NCBI RefSeq assembly: GCF_008065375.1
Contig: NZ_VJYI01000018.1
Location: 124,001-188,000, forward strand
Direction: 5' to 3'
Length of the DNA stretch: 64,000 bases
Source: Nonomuraea sp. SYSU D8015
GTDB lineage: Bacteria > Actinomycetota > Actinomycetes > Streptosporangiales > Streptosporangiaceae
Shown: positions 7,480-14,053 of the stretch, piece after piece
How positions within the stretch are numbered: the stretch's first letter is position 1
Layout: every line of letters begins with the position of its first letter
The notes under the pieces: generated by a model
What the model was told of the DNA's origin: nothing
Seen by the model: only the letters and a program-made list of their open reading frames with translations
Databases searched by the model: none
Program-made: the position numbers and the translations under genes

Positions 7480-7925
7480 GCCCGTTACATGCCCGATCCG
7501 TCTGGATCTTGGTCGTCTTCCGGGCTTCAGGGCCTTCTCGGGCCAGCTTGCCCAAGGCGTCGGCGATGGCCCGGTCGCGCTCCATCGCGGTGTGCTGGTA
7601 GATCAGCGCCGCCAGGGTGGACGAGGGCCCAAGCGAGTCATCAGGTTCCGAAGGGTCGCACCGGACTGGGCCGCGAAGGTGTTTCCGGTGTGACGGAGAT
7701 CATGGAAGTGAAATCCGCTGAGCTTGGCCTTCTTCAGCGCCGCCGCCCCGACACGGGCGAAGTTCGCGCGTCGGAGCTTGGCACCCTTGGGCCCGACGAA
7801 GACGTGTCCGAGCTCACCCTTCTCGGCGTACGTCCCATGTGCTTGCGGAGGTCCGGGAGCAGGATAACCGGGATGCTGACAATGCGCTTGCCTGCTTCCA
7901 ACCTGGGCGGGCTGATGGTCACCAA
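7480..7925 (-). pseudogene. Tyrosine integrase relic, frameshifted
   Basis: The minus strand carries integrase pieces in different frames: LEAGKRIVSIP (7860-7925), then GFHFHDLRHTGNTFAAQSGA and a degenerate GHD region followed by ALIYQHTAMERDRAIADALG. The catalytic His-x-x-Arg and Tyr boxes are recognisable, but frames change and the first Arg box is missing. It follows att copy 4 as an integrase should. Both ends are approximate. Confidence 0.65.
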
Positions 7926-8004
7926 AGCGGCGGCGCGGCGCGGCGCCGCACCTGCCGTACCGAACAAACTCGCCGCCTCAGAGCCGCGCCGCTACCAGCG
8001 GGCT

Positions 8005-8385
8005 TCAGCGCCGCAACTCCGGATCATGCTCATGCGGCACCGACTCGGGATGGGTACGGCACCAGTCAACAACGCGGTACGTGATGCGGTCGAAGGGCTC
8101 GTCATCAACGCACGGACGCTCGAAGTCCACCAGACGCCTCAGATCCGCGAGCAACTGCCGTGACGTCTCCGCATCGAACGACTCTGAGCCCATGAGTCTC
8201 TCGCTCAGATAGGCCAGAAGCCGCTCGTGGTGCTCGTCCCAGCTGACGTTGCCGTTGCGCTGGGCTTCGTCGCGAAGCTTCTCCACCGCCCGCAGCAACT
8301 CGCCCTGAACGGTGTCGGCCTGCCCTCGCGGCGGCACGTAGGTCTTCCAGATGTGACGGGCGTCCGCGGCGTACTGCGGATCCAT
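8005..8385 (-). CDS. Hypothetical protein in element cargo
   Basis: 126 residues from ATG 8385 (a GTG at 8406 is an alternative but is only 1 bp from its GGAGG). Mostly helical and charged, with no signal peptide or membrane segment. Visible features: HIWKTYVPPRGQADTVQGEL, a WDEHHERLLAYLSERL helix and a C-terminal HDPELRR. I do not recognise the family. It is transcribed divergently from the DUF7660-like gene at 8522, and both lie between att copies 4 and 5, so the pair is plausibly cargo of one element. Confidence 0.55.
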   Translation of the reverse strand: MDPQYAADARHIWKTYVPPRGQADTVQGELLRAVEKLRDEAQRNGNVSWDEHHERLLAYLSERLMGSESFDAETSRQLLADLRRLVDFERPCVDDEPFDRITYRVVDWCRTHPESVPHEHDPELRR

Positions 8386-8521
8386 GTGGACGACCGTACA
8401 GCCCACGCCTCCGGCGAGAGCCCTCCGGCTCCGGGAGGATCACCATGGGCGTGTTCATCACCACCGGTCTGTCGGTGGCTGGGGTAGGGGCCTGGTGCGG
8501 GCTTGCTGTTAGCCCTCCACT

Positions 8522-8794
8522 ATGGAGTTCATGGGGCAGAACGACATATCGCCGGCCGCCGCCGAAGCCGTCGAGACCCGCGAAGATCTCGCCCGCTACG
8601 TTGAAGCCCTCCACGCAGAGCTGATCGACGGAGCGGTCTGGGAGAACGACCGCTTGGAGCGTTTCTTGGAAGCGCTGGCCGCCTGGATCAGGTCGTCCCC
8701 GGGCTACTACGCGAACACGGGTCGTCCTGCACCTGACGATGCCTCCTGGTCGTTCTTCGCCAACGCGCTGGGAGCGGCAACGATCTACGAGTAG
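8522..8794 (+). CDS. DUF7660-like small protein
   Basis: 90 residues: VETREDLARYVEALHAEL, then WENDRLERFLEALAAWIRSS, then SWSFFANALGAATIYE. The W-E-N-x-x-L-x-x-F/Y-L-E-A-L-A-A-W pattern and the W-x-x-F/L-A-x-A-L-x-x-A-x-x-Y-E end are those of a small acidic actinomycete family that I know as DUF7660. These resemble immunity-type proteins in size and composition, but that is only an impression. Start at 8522 or the ATG at 8531. The stop is 15 bp before arm-like repeats of the element end. Confidence 0.65.
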   Translation: MEFMGQNDISPAAAEAVETREDLARYVEALHAELIDGAVWENDRLERFLEALAAWIRSSPGYYANTGRPAPDDASWSFFANALGAATIYE

Positions 8795-8808
8795 GCCGGG
8801 CCCGGTGC

Positions 8809-9000
8809 GTGCCCGTCAGCAGAGGGAACGAGGGGGACTCACGGGGAACCACGGCAGCCGGACCGCTCCCCGCAGGTCAGCGTTTCCCCAGCTCAACAGT
8901 CAAGATCGTTCGAGACTTCCCAAGCTGACAGCGCGGTTCGATTCCCGTCACCCGCTCTCAGCATGAAAGCCCAGGTGGACCGATGGATTCGATGTCTGGA
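8809..9000 (+). repeat. att copy 5
   Basis: Core 8917-8956 is 40 bp, one G shorter than the tRNA 3' end. A single GTGCCCGT arm-like site is at 8809-8816. The 40 bp after the core are a diverged copy of the sequence after the true tRNA (GAAAGCCCAGGT then GACCGATGGATTCG), including a weakened hairpin, so this copy carries the same downstream flank as the original tRNA locus. Confidence 0.82.
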
Positions 9001-9047
9001 CCTCGGCCGTATACGAGCTCGTTCGATCTTCTCGGGCCAGTAACAAG

Positions 9048-9311
9048 CTAGGCATTCTTCCTGAGTCTCGCTTGGGCTTGGGTCTCCACATCGTGATGAG
9101 GATCCTCTGCGAGAACCCGCAAGACGGCTTCCGGTGTGGTGGGCCATGTGGCCAGCCACCATCGCACGTTGACCGAGCGATCGTGGGCAAGGCGTTGCAG
9201 TTCGTCGTGAGGGAGCTTTCCAGACTGCACTGCTGCCGCGCGCACGGCTGCGGACTTGTCGTTTGCGAGAAGGCGGTGTCGATCTATTGTGGTGAGTGGG
9301 TTCTGAGTCAC
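9048..9311 (-). CDS. Short leucine-rich-variant/HEAT-like repeat protein, possibly truncated
   Basis: 87 residues from GTG 9311. Three repeats of about 24 residues with the pattern LA-x-D-x(4)-VR are visible: LLANDKSAAVRAAA, LQRLAHDRSVNVRWWLA, VLRVLAEDPHHDVETQA. Such alpha-helical repeats occur in longer actinomycete proteins, usually with many units. An IS3 fragment lies immediately upstream at 9336-9402, so the N-terminal part was probably lost. Confidence 0.5.
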   Translation of the reverse strand: MTQNPLTTIDRHRLLANDKSAAVRAAAVQSGKLPHDELQRLAHDRSVNVRWWLATWPTTPEAVLRVLAEDPHHDVETQAQARLRKNA

Positions 9312-9335
9312 ACCGACGCGGACCTTGGGATCGGC

Positions 9336-9402
9336 GTCGGTTATACGCCACCGCGTCGGCCTTGAACTCGGGCGGGTAGTTCTTCATCACCATCAGGGAC
9401 AT
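9336..9402 (-). mobile_element. IS3-family OrfA start fragment
   Basis: The minus strand reads MVMKNYPPEFKADAVA and then degenerates. This is the start of the small helix-turn-helix transposase subunit (OrfA) of IS3-type elements in actinomycetes. Only about 22 codons remain. Its upstream edge abuts the truncated DUF4240 gene, so this IS probably caused that truncation. Confidence 0.6.
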
Positions 9403-9404
9403 CT

Positions 9405-9670
9405 CTTCCCCTGGACCTCAAGATCCAGTCTCCAAGGTGTCCGCATTCAAGGGGGAACGCCCAGAAGCCACCGAAGATCAGGTTGGCGGCTTCCCACATG
9501 TCGTATGTGTCGGATCGTCGTCGCATCTGGTTGAGCAAGACCTGGAAGTCGACGATCCGGGCCAGCGGACTCCGCCCGAGGTGAAGGGCCAGCCACCGCA
9601 GGCGCTCATCAGGATCACTGGTCACTTCCCGGGACCGCCGAAGGAAGAGCCAGAACTCATCAACCTCCAT
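9405..9670 (-). pseudogene. DUF4240 protein, C-terminally truncated
   Basis: Starts MEVDEFWLFL at 9670 and shows the DUF4240 N-terminal half: SPLARIVDFQVLLNQM, then YDMWEAANLIFGG and DWILRSRGRD. In the complete homologue in this window (15957-16496) the matching segments are EIVAFDQHL and VDLWGAAYLINGG, and about 90 residues follow. Here the frame breaks into IS3 sequence near 9405. Confidence 0.65.
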
Positions 9671-9727
9671 GACGCTGCATGGTGCCAGGCCCGGCTGGCA
9701 ATGCCGCACCATGGAGACCTGGACCGC

Positions 9728-9880
9728 GTGCCAGATCCATGCCAGAACAGGCGGGCAGCCGCGGTCTGTTTCAGGGCGCCAAGATCAGTAGCCGGTTCCC
9801 AAGCTGACAGCGCGGTTCGATTTCCGTCACCCGCTCTACCCATGGAGGCCCAGGTCAGGAGTCGCATCCGCGCGTGGGCC
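9728..9880 (+). repeat. att copy 6 with hairpin
   Basis: Core 9796-9835 (40 bp, one G missing, CCC changed to TCC in the T-arm). Arm-like repeats GTGCCAGA / ATGCCAGA at 9728-9748 and the block CAAGATCAGTAGCCGG just before the core are shared with copy 1. A hairpin with GGCCCA/TGGGCC ends follows at 9847-9880. Confidence 0.82.
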
Positions 9881-9949
9881 TTGATCGTTTTGGCGAGCTG
9901 GTCGATCCTCCGTAGCGGGCATTCCCTCGGGCAGCACATACTTGAGGGG

Positions 9950-10177
9950 ATGAAGCCAGCCAGCGGCGCACCCCGTCGTCACCTGCCCACAAGTCCCTTC
10001 AAACCTCCGCCTCCCGCTCTGCCTGCCGAGCGGTTCAGCGTGAACGACCAGGTGACCCATGATCGATATGGTCTTGGCGTCGTCATTGGTGTAGAAGACG
10101 AGGTCGCCGTGTTCGTCGATTTCGGATCGCGACAGGAACGAATCACCACGCCGTTCAACAAGCTCTACAAGCTATGA
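9950..10177 (+). CDS. Small SH3-like/CarD-like domain protein
   Basis: 75 residues from ATG 9950 (ribosome site TTGAGGGG). After a proline-rich start (residues 1-27) comes FSVNDQVTHDRYGLGVVIGV then VAVFVDFGSRQERITTP, a small beta-barrel pattern (V-x-H-x-x-YG-x-G-x-V) like that in CarD/TRCF-interaction-type domains and in many short actinomycete proteins. The function is unknown. It is the first gene after att copy 6. Confidence 0.65.
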   Translation: MKPASGAPRRHLPTSPFKPPPPALPAERFSVNDQVTHDRYGLGVVIGVEDEVAVFVDFGSRQERITTPFNKLYKL

Positions 10178-10320
10178 GCCCGCGCTGCGGGAAGCACACA
10201 GCGTGAGCGCATCCACGCCGGAGGTCCGGCTCGGCCAGGTCGGCGCGGGCCGTGTGAGGACCTTTCTCCCACGGCCCGGCTGAACGAACACAGGTATGCC
10301 GTGAGAACCATGCCCTCCGC

Positions 10321-10342
10321 CGTGCCCGTTGCGTGCCCGTTC
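10321..10342 (+). repeat. Orphan GTGCCCGTT arm-like repeat pair
   Basis: CGTGCCCGTTGCGTGCCCGT followed by TCG: the same double repeat as at 7242-7263, and followed by a related GATCAGCGGGAT-TCACGG sequence. No att core follows within 150 bp, so the attachment site of this element end was lost or deleted. Confidence 0.55.
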
Positions 10343-10351
10343 GCAGAGTGA

Positions 10352-10447
10352 TCAGCGGGATATCACGGGACTTGCTGCCCGGATCTCGACGGCTAGCACG
10401 CGGGGCAGCCCGGCACGTGTCTGAGCGAGCAATTCGTCGATGCTCAC
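10352..10447 (-). pseudogene. Short truncated ORF after tRNA-Sec, perhaps rhodanese N terminus
   Basis: 31 codons from GTG 10447: SIDELLAQTRAGLPRVLAVE, then a stop that lies in the element-end sequence. The start resembles the first helix of small rhodanese-like proteins (x-DELLA-x-ARAGL). If so, insertion of the element removed the rest. The assignment is weak. Confidence 0.3.
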
Positions 10448-10471
10448 GGCGCTCCGGAAGGTGTGGTCTGG

Positions 10472-10564
10472 CGGAGACGGACGGGAATCGAACCCGCCGC
10501 GCCGAGATACTCGGTGCCACCGGTTTTGAAGACCGGGAGGGCCATCAGGCACCTGGACGTCTCC
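10472..10564 (-). tRNA. selC: Selenocysteine tRNA (anticodon TCA)
   Basis: On the minus strand: acceptor GGAGACG pairs with CGTCTCC, then G discriminator and encoded CCA (down to 10469). The anticodon arm is CCGGT-CTTCAAA-ACCGG with anticodon UCA. There is a long extra arm (CCGAG-TAT-CTCGG) and a T-arm CGGGTTCGATTCCCG. The 93-nt length, long variable arm and UCA anticodon together are diagnostic of tRNA-Sec, which is charged with serine, converted by SelA and delivered to UGA codons by SelB. No selA, selB or selD gene is in the window. It lies in the element-rich zone. Confidence 0.93.
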
Positions 10565-10775
10565 GACCGCGATCTCAGCCAGCCTGGCGTGAGGGTGGCG
10601 ATTTTCGGCGATCAAGATCGGCGGCTGTCCGAACCCTCGATCGGACAGGTTCTGGCCGTGACCCGGGAGCGATCGCTTGCCTGCCATGATGCCCCCCGCA
10701 ATCACCGCGCCGTCGTGATCCGCTGAACGCGCGGAGGACCTGGCCCTTGGCGATCGGCCGGTGTACAACTAGGTA

Positions 10776-11360
10776 GTGATCTTCAAGGGTGTTCGCAGGA
10801 AACTGACCTGGACAGCGCTGGCGGCTCTGCTGCCGTCCTTGGCGGCCTGTGGCGTCGGAGAGGCGGGCCTGCAGCCGAGACCCCGAAAGGAAGTGGGGCG
10901 GCAGGGAAGCCTCAGCAATCCCCGCCTGCTGAACTGCGAGAACCGCAACGTGGAGGTGTCCGGGGAGGAGGACGGGGTTGCCGTCGGGCCAGACGACCTC
11001 GCAGTGGGGCCGCTGGTCATCCCAGGGCTGCTCGCGTGGGGCAGCGCTCGCGCCGAAGAGTACGGGAGCAACCACAGATTCAAGGTCGGCGCGATGGTCA
11101 GGAAGGGTGGGACGATCACCCTGTCCATTCCCGCGAAGTTCCACGACAGCGCAGGGCTGCTCTATTCCGAGCAGGCCAGGGGCGCCCGCACCCCGGCCGA
11201 GGCCGACCATGCGGTGACTTTCACCGCGTGCGCCGACCACGACACGGTTTTCGTCGGCGGCTTCTATGTGAAGGAACCCCGATGCGTCCTGTTGGAGTTC
11301 AGTGTGCCGGGCAAGGCCACCGTCCAGCGCGAGATCTCCTTCTTCAACGGCAAGTGCTGA
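10776..11360 (+). CDS. Predicted lipoprotein, unknown function
   Basis: 194 residues from GTG 10776. N-terminal signal RRKLTWTALAALLPSLAAC ends in a lipobox (SLAAC, Cys near 25). The mature part contains LLNCENRNVEVSGEE and a C-terminal beta-rich half with VGAMVRKGGTITLSIP and CVLLEFSVPGKATVQ, plus a few cysteines that could pair. No family recognised. It is convergent with the TGA-containing membrane-protein gene and lies between it and tRNA-Sec. Confidence 0.75.
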   Translation: MIFKGVRRKLTWTALAALLPSLAACGVGEAGLQPRPRKEVGRQGSLSNPRLLNCENRNVEVSGEEDGVAVGPDDLAVGPLVIPGLLAWGSARAEEYGSNHRFKVGAMVRKGGTITLSIPAKFHDSAGLLYSEQARGARTPAEADHAVTFTACADHDTVFVGGFYVKEPRCVLLEFSVPGKATVQREISFFNGKC

Positions 11361-11395
11361 TCTGAGCCGAGACGCCGCCCGCCGCACGCGGCGCC

Positions 11396-12100
11396 TCAGC
11401 CTTGGAACACAGAGATGGCAACCCCTGCCAACGCGGCCGTGAGCACGGCCAACGCAACCCGCCTGATCGGCTTCTCCCTTTCCATGAGCCAGTCCATGAG
11501 CCAGATCGGCTCGGGGATTTCCACCGGGTCTTTCGATGGCGGCACGAGCGCCACCATCGCGAAGGCCGGCACGGTGAAGCCGAGTGCGTAGGCCAGCCCA
11601 ACCCACCACGGGACCAACCCGAAAAGGGTGACGCCGAGCGCCGCCCAGGTCAGCGAGGTGACCCTGAACGTGGTCACCACCAGGCCGGTGTCCAGCCCCC
11701 ACAGGAGGGCTCCCCTGACCGGGCCGAACCGATAGAAGTGCTGCCGCGGAGTCTGACGTCGCCACATGGGCGTGCTGAGCCCGAACAGGCCGGAATCGAT
11801 GACCAAGCAGCCGAGCATCACCAGCGCCGCGGCCGACTTGGCGCCCGTGTGCCCCATCCCGCCGAACACACCGGAGCCGAGCAGGTGGACCAGGCCGTAC
11901 ATGGTCAGGGCCGAGAGGGTGAAGCCGAACGAGAGCATGAGGATCGGCTGATACCAAGCCTTTTCCCCAGGAGATCTCCCCTGGACCAGGGGGCGGAGAT
12001 ATCCGACGAAGGACAGGCCTCAAAAGCTGAACAGTTGCGCGAAGCCCGCGCTCGCGACGAGTAGGAGCAACGCGAAGGTCACCCAGGTGTCGAAAGACAA
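11396..12100 (-). CDS. Polytopic membrane protein with one in-frame TGA: candidate selenoprotein or nonsense mutant
   Basis: A TTG at 12100, 5 nt after GGAGG, opens a frame that reads SFDTWVTFALLLLVASAGFA, meets TGA at 12020-12022 (codon 27), and continues without frame change for 207 codons to a normal stop. The 27 codons between the TGA and the next ATG (11938) look fully coding (LSFVGYLRPLVQGRSPGEKA). About six membrane segments are predicted: one before the TGA and five after. TGA-TGT/TGG substitution, Sec insertion, or initiation at 11938 are all possible. A hairpin begins about 15 nt after the TGA, and a selC gene is about 1.5 kb away. The gene is last in the MauE-MauD-MauA-like cluster, separated by 66 bp. 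Family not recognised. Confidence 0.6.
11970..12022 (-). promoter_or_regulatory. UGA codon plus SECIS-like hairpin
   Basis: Downstream of the TGA (12022-12020) on the minus strand, 15 nt are followed by a stem GGAUAUCU / AGAUCUCC (7 of 8 pairs), a 4-nt bulge, and an inner CCCCUGG / CCAGGGG inverted repeat whose apex contains GGUCC. Bacterial SECIS hairpins lie just 3' of the Sec UGA, and the E. coli fdhF loop also contains GGUC. The hairpin also lies inside coding sequence, so chance is possible. Confidence 0.35.
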
Positions 12101-12166
12101 GACATCCTCCCGCCGGAGTGGCCGATCCGGACAGCTTCGTGCCAGAACCGGCCACCCGGTCAGTCG

Positions 12167-12532
12167 TCAGCAGCCGTTAGGGTTGACGGTCCAGCCGGCG
12201 GAACAGGCGAACGGTCCCGTCCAGCAGTCCCTTCCCTTGGTGCACTCGCCGCAGCCGTACCTCCGCCGGGTTGAGCCTGAGCCGCTACAGCATGTCCACG
12301 TCTTCATGGTGTAGCCGGAGGGGCAGATGTACTGCCCTTGGCTGTTGGTCCTGCAGAAGTTGTCGGGTTTGGCGAGGGTGCAGCAGCGCCAGTTCGCCGC
12401 CTCGGCCGTCTTGGTCGTCGCCGCTACGCCGGCAACGGCGCCGATCGCCGCTACGCCGACCCTGCCCATCCAGCCGAGGAACCCTCGCCGGTGCGAAGGG
12501 TTCCCTAACGACATCTTGTTGAGATCGTCCAT
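12167..12532 (-). CDS. Methylamine dehydrogenase light chain-like (MauA-like) Cys-rich Tat-exported protein
   Basis: 121 residues. The N terminus has a twin-arginine-type signal (SHRRGFLGWMGRVG then a hydrophobic AAIGAVAGVAATT and cleavage near AEA, residue about 45). The mature domain of about 76 residues has 11 cysteines and four tryptophans: ANWRCC, NFCRT, YICPSGYTMKTWTCC, YGCGECTKGRDCW, FACSAGW. In true MauA a Cys-rich disulfide core carries two tryptophans that become tryptophan tryptophylquinone; CPSGYTMKTW resembles the CPPG-x(5)-SW segment there. This protein is shorter and no heavy chain (mauB) is present, so catalysis is unproven. Confidence 0.7.
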   Translation of the reverse strand: MDDLNKMSLGNPSHRRGFLGWMGRVGVAAIGAVAGVAATTKTAEAANWRCCTLAKPDNFCRTNSQGQYICPSGYTMKTWTCCSGSGSTRRRYGCGECTKGRDCWTGPFACSAGWTVNPNGC

Positions 12533-12565
12533 ACGTGGCCTCTCTGACCATGGGGTGGACTGGGA

Positions 12566-13120
12566 TCAGTGCCGCACAGAGGGCTTTCGACCCAAAGTGA
12601 TCTTGTAGGGGACAGGGGCGGCCGCATACATCTGCCTCACCGTCGGCACCGTGTGGGCCCGTGTCAGCTTCCCGTCGGTGACATGAAGGGCGACGGGCGT
12701 GAGATCGAGCCCGAGGCTGTTGACGATGCGCTCCTCCTCGTCGAGGAGGACCCGCTCCCCGTGCAGCTCGAACTCGGTGATGAACTCGTTGCCGTCCCCG
12801 GACACCGGGACGACCACGACCCACATCGATGGCGGCACCGCGCCACCGCGCAATGCCGACGCCAGGTTGCGGCAGGTCTCGCACTTGTTGGAGACGAAGA
12901 GCACCACCGCCGCATCGGATTCGTCGAGGACCGCCGGCAACCCGAAGCTGCTGGGACTCCTGCCCACCAGACTTCCCAGCTCCACCGGATCGGGCTTGTC
13001 CTCCAGATCGAGATATGCCCGGATCTGCTTGACCTGTTCAAACAGTTCCACCTGCGCGCCGATTTGGATGAACACCACCACGGCCAGCAGACAGATCACA
13101 ATAAGCAGTACCGTCGTCAT
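12566..13120 (-). CDS. MauD-like membrane-anchored thioredoxin-fold protein
   Basis: 184 residues. One N-terminal membrane anchor (VLLIVICLLAVVVFIQIGA), then a periplasm-facing thioredoxin-like domain with CETC in AVVLFVSNKCETCRNLASAL near residues 85-100. MauD proteins assist disulfide formation in the methylamine dehydrogenase light chain; a CxxC in a TlpA-like fold fits that role for the MauA-like neighbour. ATG 13120 overlaps the stop of the MauE-like gene (ATGA). The stop is 33 bp before the MauA-like start. Confidence 0.8.
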   Translation of the reverse strand: MTTVLLIVICLLAVVVFIQIGAQVELFEQVKQIRAYLDLEDKPDPVELGSLVGRSPSSFGLPAVLDESDAAVVLFVSNKCETCRNLASALRGGAVPPSMWVVVVPVSGDGNEFITEFELHGERVLLDEEERIVNSLGLDLTPVALHVTDGKLTRAHTVPTVRQMYAAAPVPYKITLGRKPSVRH

Positions 13121-13683
13121 GAGGCGGGCACCTCCGCTTCGGGTCGGGTCGGTTCGGGGATCGCCAGCCGGTCCTCCCGCAGCGGGCGCCAGACCCGCCA
13201 TTCAGCCCTGAGCTTCCAGGCCACCAGGACGAGCAGCGCCACGGCCAGGCCGAGCAGCCCCTCCTCCCCGGTCCAGTTCGGCGGGCGCATCTCGGCCATC
13301 GCGGCCAGCGCCAGCCACAGCGGGAGGTACAGCACCTGCCGCCAGCCGAGAACGGCGGCGCCGTTCCCGAAACAACCACACTTGATCTTCTCTCCGCTGC
13401 TCAGCGCGCGAATTCCGGCACCTGCGAACACCAGTGCCAGCAGCGCGATGAGCCCCCTGGGCCAAGTGGCGGACGGAAACGCCGTCAGACCTGTCACGGC
13501 GAGCAGCTCCGCGGAAATCACGGCGATCGTGCCCTGCCTCGCCAGAGCCGCCGGACCTAGCCGGGCGATGGTCTGGCCGAGCTCGCGATGGGTGATGATC
13601 TTCGACAGTGCAGCGACCAGGAAAACCAGGATGAGTATGGCTTGAGCTCCGGCTCCAGCCATGACCACCACATCAACGTTCAT
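13117..13683 (-). CDS. MauE/DoxX-family redox-associated membrane protein
   Basis: 188 residues from ATG 13683 with a GGGAG ribosome site. Four membrane helices in a MauE/DoxX arrangement, with a conserved KCGCFGNGAAV motif around residues 85-95. The paired cysteines (CGC) are thought to relay electrons or oxidising equivalents to MauD-type thioredoxins. First gene of the minus-strand unit MauE-MauD-MauA-membrane protein. A basic/acidic cytoplasmic tail (REDRLAIPEPTRPEAEVP) closes the protein. Confidence 0.85.
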   Translation of the reverse strand: MNVDVVVMAGAGAQAILILVFLVAALSKIITHRELGQTIARLGPAALARQGTIAVISAELLAVTGLTAFPSATWPRGLIALLALVFAGAGIRALSSGEKIKCGCFGNGAAVLGWRQVLYLPLWLALAAMAEMRPPNWTGEEGLLGLAVALLVLVAWKLRAEWRVWRPLREDRLAIPEPTRPEAEVPAS

Positions 13684-13739
13684 CTGTTGCTCCCGTTTAG
13701 GGTGGGATGATCGAAACGTATGGGAACAACCCAATATGA

Positions 13740-13751
13740 TCAAGATCTTGA
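13740..13751. promoter_or_regulatory. Palindrome TCAAGATCTTGA upstream of the MauE-like gene
   Basis: Perfect 12-bp palindrome 57 bp upstream of the MauE-like start, in the AT-richest stretch of the region. Position suits an operator or promoter element; no regulator gene is adjacent. Confidence 0.3.
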
Positions 13752-14050
13752 CGAGATCATCTCGGTGGAGTAAGGATCGATCATCAAGGTGCCCACCTGC
13801 GACGCACTACGGGTATGGGATCCACGTGACCGTTTACCCGTGACTCCCGCCGATCTCTCTGTGAACGGGCATGGGGTTCCTGAGCCGCCATGGCCAGGGG
13901 TTCGCCAACGTGGTGGTGCGCCGCTGGTTGCGTGCCCGTTCGTAGAGGGATCAGCGGGGACTCATGGTCACTCGACCGACATATGCCCAGGTCGGCGCTT
14001 CCGCTGCTCAGAGGCCATGATCTTGAAGAGTTCCCAAGCTGGCAGCGCGG
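13752..14050 (+). repeat. Distal partial att copy 7 and its flank
   Basis: No gene is seen in this stretch. GCGTGCCCGTT at 13931-13941, then a block shared with 7255-7360 (ATATGCCCAGGTCGGCG, GCCATGATCT-GAAGAG), then 20 bases of the att core at 14031-14050 (TTCCCAAGCTGGCAGCGCGG, one mismatch). The T-arm half of the core is absent. It stops 3 bp before the end of the next gene and marks the last recognisable edge of the accretion zone. Confidence 0.7.
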
Positions 14051-14053
14051 CCT

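Noticed and set aside
5424..9835. Regular recurrence of a 40-bp repeat as a possible CRISPR array
   Set aside because: Spacing varies from about 200 to 1600 bp, the repeats equal a tRNA 3' end, there are no cas genes, and intervals contain genes. They are att copies.
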